Position numbers and translations under genes: made by a program
In this document: positions 1 to 5,875 of the stretch, in pieces
How positions within the stretch are numbered: position 1 is the stretch's first letter
Layout of the letters: the number at the start of each line of letters is the position of its first letter
NCBI GenBank assembly: GCA_018500045.2
Contig: JAHBAQ020000031.1
Location: 1-13,113, forward strand
Direction of reading: 5' to 3'
Length of the DNA: 13,113 nucleotides
Source: Candidatus Shapirobacteria bacterium
GTDB taxonomy: Bacteria > Patescibacteriota > Microgenomatia > UBA12405
The notes under the pieces: generated by a model
The model's input: only the letters and a program-made list of their open reading frames with translations
What the model was told of the DNA's origin: nothing
The model's database searches: none

Positions 1-231
1 CAAGCTACTGATTTTACTTTTACTATTTTTCTCTCCACTATTTCTCTTTCCGCTTTTTTAATGTTAATTCCTTCATATAGTGGTTTATCGGTTTTTTCTC
101 GCGGTGAATTTTTATTTTTAGAATCTCTCGGAGTTATTTTTGCTTACCTTACTCTTTTTATTATCATTCTTTATTCTGTTTCTTATTTCTTTTTTAGCCA
201 AAAAACCGGAGGTAAAACCGATGAAGAATAA
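1..231 (+). CDS. C-terminal part of a small membrane protein (partial, 5' end outside window)
   Basis: An open frame enters from the left edge and ends at TAA 229-231, giving the last 76 residues. Two hydrophobic segments are visible, about residues 5-25 and 42-65, separated by a short loop containing SRGE. A short polar tail (SQKTGGKTDEE) follows. The stop overlaps the start of the next gene (ATG 221) by 11 bases, so the two are co-transcribed. Its pyrimidine-ending codons match the other plus-strand genes, which supports real coding. Small membrane proteins paired with a short Xre regulator are common, and the DUF2178-type family is one such partner. The C-terminus is compatible with that family, but this is only a guess. 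Function is unknown. Confidence 0.75.
   Translation, partial: QATDFTFTIFLSTISLSAFLMLIPSYSGLSVFSRGEFLFLESLGVIFAYLTLFIIILYSVSYFFFSQKTGGKTDEE
208..213 (+). promoter_or_regulatory. Shine-Dalgarno site (GGAGGT) for the Xre-type regulator
   Basis: GGAGGT lies 7 nt before ATG 221. It decides the start of the regulator gene, because an in-frame ATG at 140 would instead add 27 hydrophobic residues read from the neighbouring membrane-protein gene. Confidence 0.85.
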
Positions 232-418
232 ACTTAAGCTGTATCGAATTCAAAAATCTTTAACCCAAGAAGACTTAGCCGACAAAATCGGTGTCAGTCG
301 TCAGACAATTATCGCCATTGAAACTGGTCGCTATTTACCATCTATCACTTTAGCCTTTAAATTAGCCAAACTTTTTAAAGTTAGTATTGAAGATATATTT
401 ATTTATAAAAATAATTAA
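221..418 (+). CDS. Small Xre/Cro-C1-type helix-turn-helix transcriptional regulator
   Basis: A 65-residue protein that is almost entirely one HTH_3 domain. Residues 5-35 carry the typical pattern (LKLYRIQKSLTQEDLADKIG, then VSRQTI), followed by IETGRYLPS and a closing LAKLFKVSIEDIF helix. This is the layout of short YozG-like regulators found beside small membrane proteins. It probably binds DNA as a dimer and has no separate ligand domain. The ATG at 221 is chosen because a strong GGAGGT sits 7 nt upstream. The first 11 bases overlap the end of the upstream membrane gene, so the pair is translationally coupled, and the regulator may control its own operon. Its target is not visible. The palindrome at 846-855 is one nearby candidate. 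Confidence 0.9.
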   Translation: MKNKLKLYRIQKSLTQEDLADKIGVSRQTIIAIETGRYLPSITLAFKLAKLFKVSIEDIFIYKNN

Positions 419-422
419 TAAA

Positions 423-830
423 ATGCCAAAAAATAATCACCTCAAACAAATCTTAGTTCTTAGCAGTACTATCGGTCTCAGTCTTTTTATTTTATTTTTT
501 GTCATTACTTGTACTTGGATCGGCTATGATGTCAAAAACCAATGTCTTCAAGCCAAAAAAGATTACGGCAATACTTGTACTGAATCTCTTATTAAATTAA
601 TTGAAGATAAAAATCGCAGTTTTGCTTCCCGTAACTCCGCTATTTGGGCCTTGGGGCAAATTGGCGATTCCACTGCCTTATCGGTTTTACAAAATCTTTA
701 TACCGGCAATATTCCTAATCGTGAACCACTTAACGAAACCATCAGTCAATACGAACTTCAAAAAGCCATCAAACTTCTCGATGGGGGAACCAATATTACC
801 GCCATTTTCTGGCGCCACGGCATCAATTAA
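423..830 (+). CDS. Membrane-anchored HEAT-repeat-like protein, function unknown
   Basis: A 135-residue protein starting at ATG 423, 4 nt after the regulator stop. An upstream in-frame ATG at 387 lies inside the regulator gene and adds an unlikely leader. Residues 8-31 form one transmembrane helix. The remainder, probably extracytoplasmic, resembles one or two HEAT-type helical hairpins: residues 50-90 include SLIKLIED, then RNSAIWALGQIGDSTALSVL, the usual alternation of an ALGxIGD turn and a following helix. A conserved-looking tail (SQYELQKAIKLL and a terminal WRHGIN) follows. Two cysteines (near 43 and 50) could form a disulfide if exported. HEAT repeats usually mediate protein binding, and no catalytic motif is seen. 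It is co-directional with the regulator and probably in its operon. Confidence 0.75.
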   Translation: MPKNNHLKQILVLSSTIGLSLFILFFVITCTWIGYDVKNQCLQAKKDYGNTCTESLIKLIEDKNRSFASRNSAIWALGQIGDSTALSVLQNLYTGNIPNREPLNETISQYELQKAIKLLDGGTNITAIFWRHGIN

Positions 831-845
831 ATATTCTTGTCTTTC

Positions 846-855
846 AAACTAGTTT
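846..855 (+). promoter_or_regulatory. 10-bp perfect palindrome in the -35 area of the UbiB operon promoter
   Basis: AAACTAGTTT is self-complementary and lies about 10 nt upstream of the -10 box at 865-870, where a -35 element or an operator would be. It could be a binding site for the nearby Xre-type regulator, but a 10-bp AT-rich palindrome can arise by chance. Confidence 0.3.
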
Positions 856-864
856 AGCTTGGGT

Positions 865-870
865 TATACT
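865..870 (+). promoter_or_regulatory. -10 box (TATACT) giving a likely leaderless transcript from GTG 877
   Basis: TATACT ends 6 nt before GTG 877. Initiation about 7 nt downstream of a -10 box would place the mRNA 5' end at the start codon. There is no purine-rich Shine-Dalgarno site. The -35 region (TTTCAA at 842-847, 17-bp spacer) is a poor match. CTTG 858-861 and CAAG 871-874 flank the box as a short inverted repeat. Confidence 0.55.
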
Positions 871-876
871 CAAGTC

Positions 877-1032
877 GTGAAGTATTTATTTACCGTTTTG
901 GCAATTTTTCTCAGCTGGACCGTCATTCTTATCATTATGCCGCTTCTTGATCCGTCTCGTCATCTATTTCTTTATTTTCTCGCCATTATCAACACTTTCG
1001 TCCTTTATCTCATTGGTTTCAAAAATAATTAA
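877..1032 (+). CDS. Small two-helix membrane protein, GTG start, upstream of the UbiB-like gene
   Basis: A 51-residue open frame from GTG 877 to TAA 1030-1032, too short for usual ORF cut-offs. It has two hydrophobic helices, about residues 3-23 (LFTVLAIFLSWTVILIIM) and 30-47 (FLYFLAIINTFVLYLIGF), joined by a PLLDPSRH loop. The tail (KNN) is short and positive. It is accepted because it fills the gap before the kinase gene exactly, its stop overlaps the next start (TAATG at 1030-1034), a -10 box stands 6 nt before its start, and its codon endings match its neighbours. It may be an accessory membrane subunit of the UbiB-like protein. No family is recognised. Confidence 0.65.
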   Translation: MKYLFTVLAIFLSWTVILIIMPLLDPSRHLFLYFLAIINTFVLYLIGFKNN

Positions 1033-2510
1033 TGTTTTCCAAAATTAATCGACTCACTTATCTTTCGTTTACCATTATTGGCTATCTTTTTTTATTAATT
1101 ATTAATCGTCAAAAAGCTACCTCTTTTCTCTTTAATCGTTTTACTAAATTAGGTGGTATCTATATTAAATTTCTTCAACTTTTAGCTCTCAATCAAAATA
1201 CCATTAGTATCGACGACCCCAACAATCTTCAAGAAATCTTAGCCGTCTACGATCAAGCCGGTTTTGAAACTATCGATATTACCAAAATTCTAGTGTCCGA
1301 ATTAAAAGATAAGTCATCCCAAATTACTCCTGATTCACTTTCTCCCTTTGCTGCCGGATCTTTTGCTCAAGTTTATTCTGGTCAATTAAACGGCCAGCCA
1401 ATTGTGATAAAAGTTCTCCGCCCCAGCGTCATTAAATACCTTCGTTTTGATCTCAATTTTTTGAGTTTAATCGTTAAATTTGTTTCTTTACCTAATGGTA
1501 ATCAAATGCTTGATTTCGTATCGGTTTTTAATGATTTCAAAAATATTACTCTAGAGGAAATTAATTACTCTTCAGAAGTTAAAAACGCCGTTTCTTTTTA
1601 TAAAAAAATGATCGGTCACTCAGCTATTGTCATCCCTCAAACCTATTCTGATTTTTGTACTGATCGTTTAATCATTCAGGAAAAAATTATCGGACTTCCT
1701 CTCACCAAAATTTTTTCACTCGATGTTCCCGACAAATCCAATTATATTTTAACCAATTACCAAACCGACCTAAATTATATTATGGAAGAACTGGCTACCG
1801 AACTTTTAGCTGGCAGTCTTCAAAATGGGGGGAGTCACGGCGACCCTCATCCGGGTAATATCTATATTTTACCCGACAACAAAGTTGCCCTAATTGATTT
1901 TGGTATTGGTTCATCGGTTCAAAAACACCAATCTGAACTACTTCAAGTTATCTCACAATATGTTTCTGCCTATAAAGGTGAATTCAATCCGGAAAAAATC
2001 TGTCAGGCTATAATTGCTTATTATGCTCCGTATCTTACCCAATCCATTCAAACTGTCAGCACTTTTTACGGCAAACAAGATTTAGTCCAAAAAACTCTTG
2101 CTGAATTAGGTAAATCGGCCGCTCAAACTCTCAGTCAACAGGGCGGTGATCCAGCCCTAATTTCTCTTATGGATCAGTACAAAATTCTTAATATTTTTTC
2201 TCAGGTCGTCAACAAAAACAATCGTTTTGCTATTAAAGTTTCTTTGGATTCTCCCGAATTTATGCGGGCTACTCAAATTTTTATGAAAATAATTCGTCTT
2301 CTCGGTTTAGATATGCAACTTCTCCGTCGGTCGTGGGAACGGGTTTTAAACCAAACTAATTTTAGCCAAACTTCACAAGCTGTGGCTAACTACGACAATG
2401 AATCTATTGATGATAGTTTCCATACTTTAGCCGTTTGGTTTGACAAGTTGCATTATTCCGACCCAAGTCTATATAATCGGGTTATGCAAAATTGGGAGGT
2501 AAGTCTATGA
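1032..2510 (+). CDS. UbiB/AarF/ADCK-family atypical kinase-like ATPase
   Basis: A 492-residue member of the UbiB (ABC1/ADCK) protein-kinase-like family, whose members bind and hydrolyse ATP at membranes and support isoprenoid-lipid or quinone metabolism. Visible motifs are KxxQ in the KxGQ region (K46-F-L-Q49, with Leu for the usual Gly), an alanine-rich loop in modified form (PFAAGSFAQV, 105-114), the VIK lysine (K127), the conserved Glu of EINYSSEVKNA (E182), the catalytic HGDPHPGN (269-276) and DFG (289-291). A hydrophobic segment lies at about 11-24. Unlike E. coli UbiB there is no C-terminal pair of membrane helices, but the next gene encodes exactly such a pair. The start overlaps the previous stop by one base, suggesting re-initiation. 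No quinone biosynthesis gene is in the window, so the substrate is unknown. Confidence 0.92.
   Translation: MFSKINRLTYLSFTIIGYLFLLIINRQKATSFLFNRFTKLGGIYIKFLQLLALNQNTISIDDPNNLQEILAVYDQAGFETIDITKILVSELKDKSSQITPDSLSPFAAGSFAQVYSGQLNGQPIVIKVLRPSVIKYLRFDLNFLSLIVKFVSLPNGNQMLDFVSVFNDFKNITLEEINYSSEVKNAVSFYKKMIGHSAIVIPQTYSDFCTDRLIIQEKIIGLPLTKIFSLDVPDKSNYILTNYQTDLNYIMEELATELLAGSLQNGGSHGDPHPGNIYILPDNKVALIDFGIGSSVQKHQSELLQVISQYVSAYKGEFNPEKICQAIIAYYAPYLTQSIQTVSTFYGKQDLVQKTLAELGKSAAQTLSQQGGDPALISLMDQYKILNIFSQVVNKNNRFAIKVSLDSPEFMRATQIFMKIIRLLGLDMQLLRRSWERVLNQTNFSQTSQAVANYDNESIDDSFHTLAVWFDKLHYSDPSLYNRVMQNWEVSL
2494..2500 (+). promoter_or_regulatory. Shine-Dalgarno site (GGGAGGT) for the small membrane protein
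   Basis: GGGAGGT lies 6 nt before ATG 2507 and inside the 3' end of the kinase gene. It supports ATG 2507 over the in-frame ATG at 2492. Confidence 0.85.
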
Positions 2511-2698
2511 AACCAACTTCGTGGGTTGTCTTTTTAAAATACCCTTATTCTACTATCGTTATTGCTTGTGTCTGGATTGGCAGTGCCATTATGGTTTTTA
2601 TCGACAGAAATTTACCCACTCTTACTATCGTCATTATTAACATTCTTTTTAGTTGGCTTATTTCCTGGCTTAGTTTCCGCACTGGTAAAATCCACTAG
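2507..2698 (+). CDS. Small two-helix membrane protein coupled to the UbiB-like gene
   Basis: A 63-residue protein whose ATG overlaps the kinase stop (ATGA, 2507-2510) and is preceded by a strong GGGAGGT, so translation is coupled. It has two transmembrane helices, about residues 15-32 (YSTIVIACVWIGSAIMVF) and 38-56 (LTIVIINILFSWLISWL), with a short DRNLP turn and a basic tail. UbiB proteins normally end in two membrane helices. The kinase here lacks them, so this gene may supply the anchor as a separate chain. That is an inference from position and topology, not from recognised homology. It ends 4 bases before the stop of the convergent zinc-ribbon gene. Confidence 0.8.
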   Translation: MKPTSWVVFLKYPYSTIVIACVWIGSAIMVFIDRNLPTLTIVIINILFSWLISWLSFRTGKIH

Positions 2699-2702
2699 TT
2701 TT

Positions 2703-3230
2703 TTATTCTTCCGGTGGCAAAAATTCTTCGCCATTATCGCTCACTGTTTGTCCAGCTTTTAACCACAACACATAGTCACACCCGGTGGCTTTTTTAGCCT
2801 CTCTATCCCATCCCGAAGTTGAACATTTTTTCATTCTTTTACCATTAGCCGTAGTAAATAAAACCAATTTTTCCCCACACTTCGGACATTTTTCGTCCAA
2901 ATTTTCCGAAGTTCCATTAACCCATTCCACATAATCACAACCAATTACCTTTTTTGCTTCTTTATCCCAACTTCCGGCACTACATTTTTTCATTTTCTTC
3001 CCAAATCGAGTTACCTGTAAAACCAAATTAGCCCCACACTTCGGACATTTTTCTTCCAATTCTTTTGGTTCTACCTCCAGCCATTTTACATAATCACAAC
3101 CCTCATTTTTGTGAGTTTGCGGATTCCACGAACCTTGACTACATCGTTGTAATTTTCTTCCAGTTGCTGTTTCGGTAATTTCACCCAAATGGGCACCACA
3201 CTTCGGACATTTTTCTTCATTTTGAGTCAT
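2703..3230 (-). CDS. Triple topoisomerase-type zinc-ribbon protein
   Basis: A 175-residue protein made of three near-identical modules of 53-54 residues and little else. Each has four cysteines spaced C-x2-C-x17/18-C-x14-C: C8, C11, C30, C45; C62, C65, C83, C98; C115, C118, C136, C151. The consensus is EKCPKCGxxL, a GKxMKKCS segment, SWDxEAKK and GCDYVxW. The CPKCG start and GK-C pattern resemble the C4 zinc ribbons at the C-terminus of bacterial topoisomerase I, which bind single-stranded DNA, but the last pair is more widely spaced. There is no topoisomerase domain. Acidic linkers and an acidic tail (EEFLPPEE) separate and end the modules. Likely role: nucleic-acid or protein binding, unproven. 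It is transcribed alone, divergently from the MFS gene. Confidence 0.85.
   Translation of the reverse strand: MTQNEEKCPKCGAHLGEITETATGRKLQRCSQGSWNPQTHKNEGCDYVKWLEVEPKELEEKCPKCGANLVLQVTRFGKKMKKCSAGSWDKEAKKVIGCDYVEWVNGTSENLDEKCPKCGEKLVLFTTANGKRMKKCSTSGWDREAKKATGCDYVLWLKAGQTVSDNGEEFLPPEE
2875..3215 (-). repeat. Three in-gene DNA repeats encoding the zinc-ribbon CPKCG segment
   Basis: An identical 20-base segment beginning CCACACTTCGG recurs at 2875-2894, 3034-3053 and 3196-3215. The spacings of 159 and 162 bases equal 53 and 54 codons. The copies encode the EKCPKCG region of each module. The exact nucleotide identity suggests recent duplication or gene conversion within the gene. Confidence 0.85.
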
Positions 3231-3237
3231 ATTTTAT

Positions 3238-3246
3238 ATCCTAGCA
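3238..3246 (-). promoter_or_regulatory. Extended -10 promoter (TGC-TAGGAT) for the zinc-ribbon gene
   Basis: On the minus strand TG, one base, then TAGGAT (3243-3238) stands 7 nt before ATG 3230. This geometry again predicts an mRNA that begins at or near the start codon. No Shine-Dalgarno sequence is present. Confidence 0.45.
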
Positions 3247-3311
3247 TCTTCTCTTATTCAAAGCCATTATTAAATCAAAAACAAGCCTATTTTTTTATGT
3301 CTAAAATTATA

Positions 3312-3317
3312 TATAAT
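3312..3317 (+). promoter_or_regulatory. -10 box (TATAAT) giving a likely leaderless transcript for the MFS gene
   Basis: A consensus TATAAT ends 5 nt before ATG 3323. No Shine-Dalgarno sequence fits in or before this spacer. The -35 region is only a T-rich run. The promoter shares a 92-base intergenic region with the divergent zinc-ribbon promoter. Confidence 0.6.
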
Positions 3318-3322
3318 TTCAT

Positions 3323-4531
3323 ATGTTAAAATTTTCCGGTGTTGCCGGTAATATTCCAAAATACTATCTTTTTTCTTTTCTTAGAGACTTTACTCTTTTT
3401 TCCGCCGTTTTAGTTCCATTCTTTACTCAATGGGGCCATATTTCTCTTACCCAAGTTCAGTTACTCCAATCTTGGTTTATGCTTTGGATTTTCCTTTTAG
3501 AGGTCCCCACTGGTGCCGTCGCTGATTTCCTTGGTCGAAAAGTTTCCCTAATTTTAGGCGCCTTAACTATGACTATCGGGGTTATTGTTTATGGATCAAT
3601 CCCAAATTTTTATATTTTTCTTTTGGGCGAATTTATTTTAGCCACTTCTTTGGCTCTAATGTCCGGAGCCGACAACGCTCTTCTTTACGATTCTCTCAAA
3701 GAATTAAATCGGGAAGATGAAATCAAAAAAATCACCGGACGATCCCATTCCTTTAATCTTTTTGGTTTGTTTATTTCGGCTCCAATTGGTTCTCTAATTG
3801 CCGCTAAATTTGGGCTCAACGCTCCTATGTATTTAAGTTCAATTGCCTATTTTATTGCCACTTTTGTTGCTTTAAGTTTTTCTGAAACCAAAATTCAAGA
3901 TATTACCTCTGAATCAAAACGTTATTTAGACATAGTCAAACAAGGTTTTAAATATTTCAGAAATCAACCAACTCTTAAACTCCTGGCTCTTGACGCCATT
4001 TTAGTTAATTCCGCCGGTTACTTTATTATCTGGCTCTATCAACCACTTTTTACCAGTATTAATATTTCTGTTGCTTATTTTGGTTTGTTTCACGCCTTAC
4101 TTGTTGGTTCAGAAATTTTAGTTTCCTCTAATTTTCAAAGACTGGAAAAACTTTTTGGTTCCGCCAAAAATTACCTTCGCTTTAGTGCCATTATTACCGC
4201 TATTTTCTTTCTAATCGTTGCTTTATTCCCCAACTTTTTCACCATTATTTTATTTTTAGTTTTTGCCGGAGGTTTTGGTCTTACCCGTATGGATTTAATG
4301 TCAGCTTATATGAATAAATTTATTCCCTCAAATCGCCGGGCTACTATTTTATCTTCTATTTCTATGTTTCGACGATTCGCTCTAGTCTTACTCAATCCTG
4401 TTATTGGTTTTACTGCCGACCGTTCGCTTTCCTTGGCTTTATTAATAATTAGTCTCTTACCTTTAGTCGTTTTCTTTTTTTCACCCATTACCCAAGAATC
4501 ACTAGACGACACCAAATCAATACCTGTATAA
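3323..4531 (+). CDS. Major facilitator superfamily transporter
   Basis: A 402-residue integral membrane protein with about 12 hydrophobic segments in two halves, joined by a polar loop near residues 190-210 (SETKIQDITSESKRYLDIVKQG). The MFS motif A between helices 2 and 3 is clear (GAVADFLGRKV, residues 64-74). The next helices carry a SGADNALLYDSL segment typical of drug-efflux-like MFS members. Length and layout are normal for a 12-helix H+-coupled antiporter or exporter. The substrate cannot be told from sequence. The gene stands alone between its own -10 box and the promoter of the next gene, whose -10 box overlaps its stop codon. Confidence 0.9.
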   Translation: MLKFSGVAGNIPKYYLFSFLRDFTLFSAVLVPFFTQWGHISLTQVQLLQSWFMLWIFLLEVPTGAVADFLGRKVSLILGALTMTIGVIVYGSIPNFYIFLLGEFILATSLALMSGADNALLYDSLKELNREDEIKKITGRSHSFNLFGLFISAPIGSLIAAKFGLNAPMYLSSIAYFIATFVALSFSETKIQDITSESKRYLDIVKQGFKYFRNQPTLKLLALDAILVNSAGYFIIWLYQPLFTSINISVAYFGLFHALLVGSEILVSSNFQRLEKLFGSAKNYLRFSAIITAIFFLIVALFPNFFTIILFLVFAGGFGLTRMDLMSAYMNKFIPSNRRATILSSISMFRRFALVLLNPVIGFTADRSLSLALLIISLLPLVVFFFSPITQESLDDTKSIPV

Positions 4532-4532
4532 T
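4527..4532 (+). promoter_or_regulatory. -10 box (TATAAT) giving a likely leaderless transcript for the SIMPL gene
   Basis: TATAAT overlaps the MFS stop codon (TAA 4529-4531) and ends 6 nt before ATG 4539. TAGACG at 4503-4508, with an 18-bp spacer, matches four of six -35 consensus bases. No Shine-Dalgarno sequence is present. Confidence 0.6.
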
Positions 4533-4538
4533 GGATTT

Positions 4539-5300
4539 ATGAAAACATATCTCGAAAAAATCATCCCGGCTTTTTTAGTCGTCATCTTTTTCTTTTTGGC
4601 TGCCTCTCTCTATTCCAAGTTTGGCAATCCGTTGTCTTTTTCTGTCAACAGTAATGTTACCAATAAAATGGATACCTTTACTGTTACTGGCGAAGGTAAT
4701 ATTTCCATCAAACCCGATGTTGCCTATGTTAGTGTTGGTATCCAAAAAAATGCCGCCACTGTCAAACAAGTTCAAACTCAAATTAACGAAGTAACCAATA
4801 AAATCATTGCCGGATTAAAAACAATCGGTATCGATAACAAAAATATTCAAACAGAAAATTATTCTATCAATCCTAATTACGATTGGTCCAGCGGTACCCA
4901 AAAAATAACCGGTTATACAGCCAACTCTCAATTAAAGGTTAAAATCACTGACCTTGATAAAATTAACGAAGTTATTGACTCAGCTACTACCAACGGTGCT
5001 AATCAGGTCAATAATATTACTCTAGACGTTGAAGATCGTGACACCGCCGAGGAATCAGCTCGCAAAGACGCTGTAGCCCAGGCCACCAAAAAAGCTGAAG
5101 CTGCTGCCAAGGCTGCTGGTTTCAAGCTCGGTAAAATCATCAGTTATTCAGAATATTCCAACGAAAGTAATATGATTCGTCCGGTTGCTTACAGTCTCAA
5201 AGGAGCTGGCATTGCCACCGATCAAGCCGCCAACACCAATGTTCAAACCGGCAGTGAAGAAGTCAAAATTACTGTCAACCTTAGTTATCAAATCAACTAA
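4539..5300 (+). CDS. SIMPL-domain (DUF541) protein, membrane-anchored
   Basis: A 253-residue protein with an N-terminal signal or anchor helix (about residues 9-25, IPAFLVVIFFFLAASLY) and an extracytoplasmic SIMPL/DUF541 domain (about 45-250). Typical features are the opening TFTVTGEGNISIKPDVAYVSVGI, then the VQTQINEVTNKIIAGLKTIGI helix, the NIQTENYSINPNYDW and GYTANSQLKVKI strands, and an alanine- and lysine-rich helix (ARKDAVAQATKKAEAAAKAAG) before GKIISYSE. The family includes BP26/OMP28 proteins, whose members form ring-like or channel-like oligomers in some bacteria. The precise role is unknown. Length is normal. No lipoprotein cysteine follows the hydrophobic segment, so it is more likely anchored by the uncleaved helix. 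Confidence 0.9.
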   Translation: MKTYLEKIIPAFLVVIFFFLAASLYSKFGNPLSFSVNSNVTNKMDTFTVTGEGNISIKPDVAYVSVGIQKNAATVKQVQTQINEVTNKIIAGLKTIGIDNKNIQTENYSINPNYDWSSGTQKITGYTANSQLKVKITDLDKINEVIDSATTNGANQVNNITLDVEDRDTAEESARKDAVAQATKKAEAAAKAAGFKLGKIISYSEYSNESNMIRPVAYSLKGAGIATDQAANTNVQTGSEEVKITVNLSYQIN

Positions 5301-5344
5301 CTTTTGTAATACTTTCTAGATTTGTGAGTTGTCTCTCAATTTGC

Positions 5345-5355
5345 TAAGATATAAC
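5345..5355 (+). promoter_or_regulatory. Probable -10 region (TAAGAT / TATAAC) of the greA-like gene
   Basis: Two overlapping candidates precede ATG 5359: TAAGAT (5345-5350), ending 8 nt upstream, with TTGTGA at 5322-5327 and a 17-bp spacer, and TATAAC (5350-5355), ending 3 nt upstream. Either gives an almost leaderless mRNA. No Shine-Dalgarno site is visible. Confidence 0.45.
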
Positions 5356-5358
5356 CTT

Positions 5359-5808
5359 ATGATTACGAAACTTGGCAAGCAAAAACTCGAAGAACATCTG
5401 ACCCAATTGCAAGATGAATTAAATCGCACTTGTGAAGAACGCGGCAAAGCTGCCGAAGAAGGGGATTTAAAAGAAAACTCCGCTTATATTTTTTTAGGCG
5501 AGCGGGCTTTGGTTTTATACTCTCAAGTTGATCAAGTCAAAGCCGATCTTAAAACCTGTATCATCCAATCAGCTCCAACTCAAACTGACATTATTGTTTT
5601 TGGTAGTCGTGTCAAAATTAAATTCGAGTCCGACGGTCGCGAAATGGAAATTACTTTAGTTGGTAAAAACGATTCCAATCTTCAACCCAGTTGGATTTCT
5701 TGTGAAAGTCCTCTCGGTCAAGCCCTCTTAAATCAATCCAAAGGTGCCAAAGTTTCTGTCAACGACCAGCCAGTTTCTATTCTTGATATTGCTATTGGTG
5801 AAATTTAA
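5359..5808 (+). CDS. greA: GreA-type transcript cleavage factor
   Basis: A 149-residue Gre factor that enters the RNA polymerase secondary channel and stimulates cleavage of backtracked RNA. The N-terminal half (1-75) is the two-helix coiled coil, with the tip motif EEGDLKENSAY. Acidic residues D36 and E39 correspond to the catalytic tip pair. The C-terminal half (80-149) is the FKBP-like domain, with VFGSRVKIKF, ITLVGKND, WISCESPLGQALL and a closing LDIAIGEI. ATG 5359 is chosen because it gives the canonical MITKLGKQKLEEHL start. A TTG at 5329 adds an atypical extension overlapping the promoter. It is slightly shorter than the usual 158 residues. It could be a Gre paralogue rather than the housekeeping copy, and the rest of the genome would have to show which. 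Confidence 0.85.
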   Translation: MITKLGKQKLEEHLTQLQDELNRTCEERGKAAEEGDLKENSAYIFLGERALVLYSQVDQVKADLKTCIIQSAPTQTDIIVFGSRVKIKFESDGREMEITLVGKNDSNLQPSWISCESPLGQALLNQSKGAKVSVNDQPVSILDIAIGEI

Positions 5809-5833
5809 ATTCTCTCAATTTTAATTACTTTAC

Positions 5834-5862
5834 TTGCATTTTTTTTAAACTCATACTAAAAT
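5834..5862 (+). promoter_or_regulatory. Promoter of the suf operon
   Basis: TTGCAT (5834-5839) and TAAAAT (5857-5862) are separated by exactly 17 bp. The -10 ends 9 nt before ATG 5872, so the leader would be only about 2-3 nt. A T-rich stretch fills the spacer. The -10 lies inside the inverted repeat at 5851-5875. Confidence 0.55.
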
Positions 5863-5875
5863 AGTCTTAGTATGA
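5851..5875 (+). promoter_or_regulatory. Candidate operator of the suf operon: perfect 9-bp inverted repeat
   Basis: The arms TCATACTAA (5851-5859) and TTAGTATGA (5867-5875) are exact reverse complements with a 7-base centre. The 25-bp element covers most of the -10 box and all of the sufC start codon, so a bound protein would block polymerase. Rrf2-family regulators bind dyads of about this size, and an Rrf2 gene closes this operon. Assignment to that protein is an inference. The element does not align column by column with the E. coli IscR type 1 site. Confidence 0.6.

Noticed and set aside
140..220. Longer start (ATG 140) for the Xre-type regulator, giving a membrane-anchored regulator
   Set aside because: The extra residues are read out of frame from the preceding membrane gene, and GGAGGT sits 7 nt before ATG 221.
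387..422. Upstream ATG 387 for the HEAT-like protein
   Set aside because: It lies inside the regulator gene. ATG 423, just after the stop, gives a clean anchor helix.
2875..3215. Regularly spaced 20-base repeats as a CRISPR-like array
   Set aside because: The spacing equals 53 and 54 codons, and the repeats encode the CPKCG motif of a protein whose intervening sequence is also conserved.
5329..5358. TTG 5329 as start of the GreA-type factor
   Set aside because: It overlaps the promoter region. ATG 5359 gives the canonical Gre N-terminus.
5851..5875. Match of the suf dyad to the E. coli IscR type 1 site
   Set aside because: Part of the centre (AAAATAGTC) fits the consensus, but the outer columns are out of register. 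The dyad is therefore called an operator by symmetry and position only.
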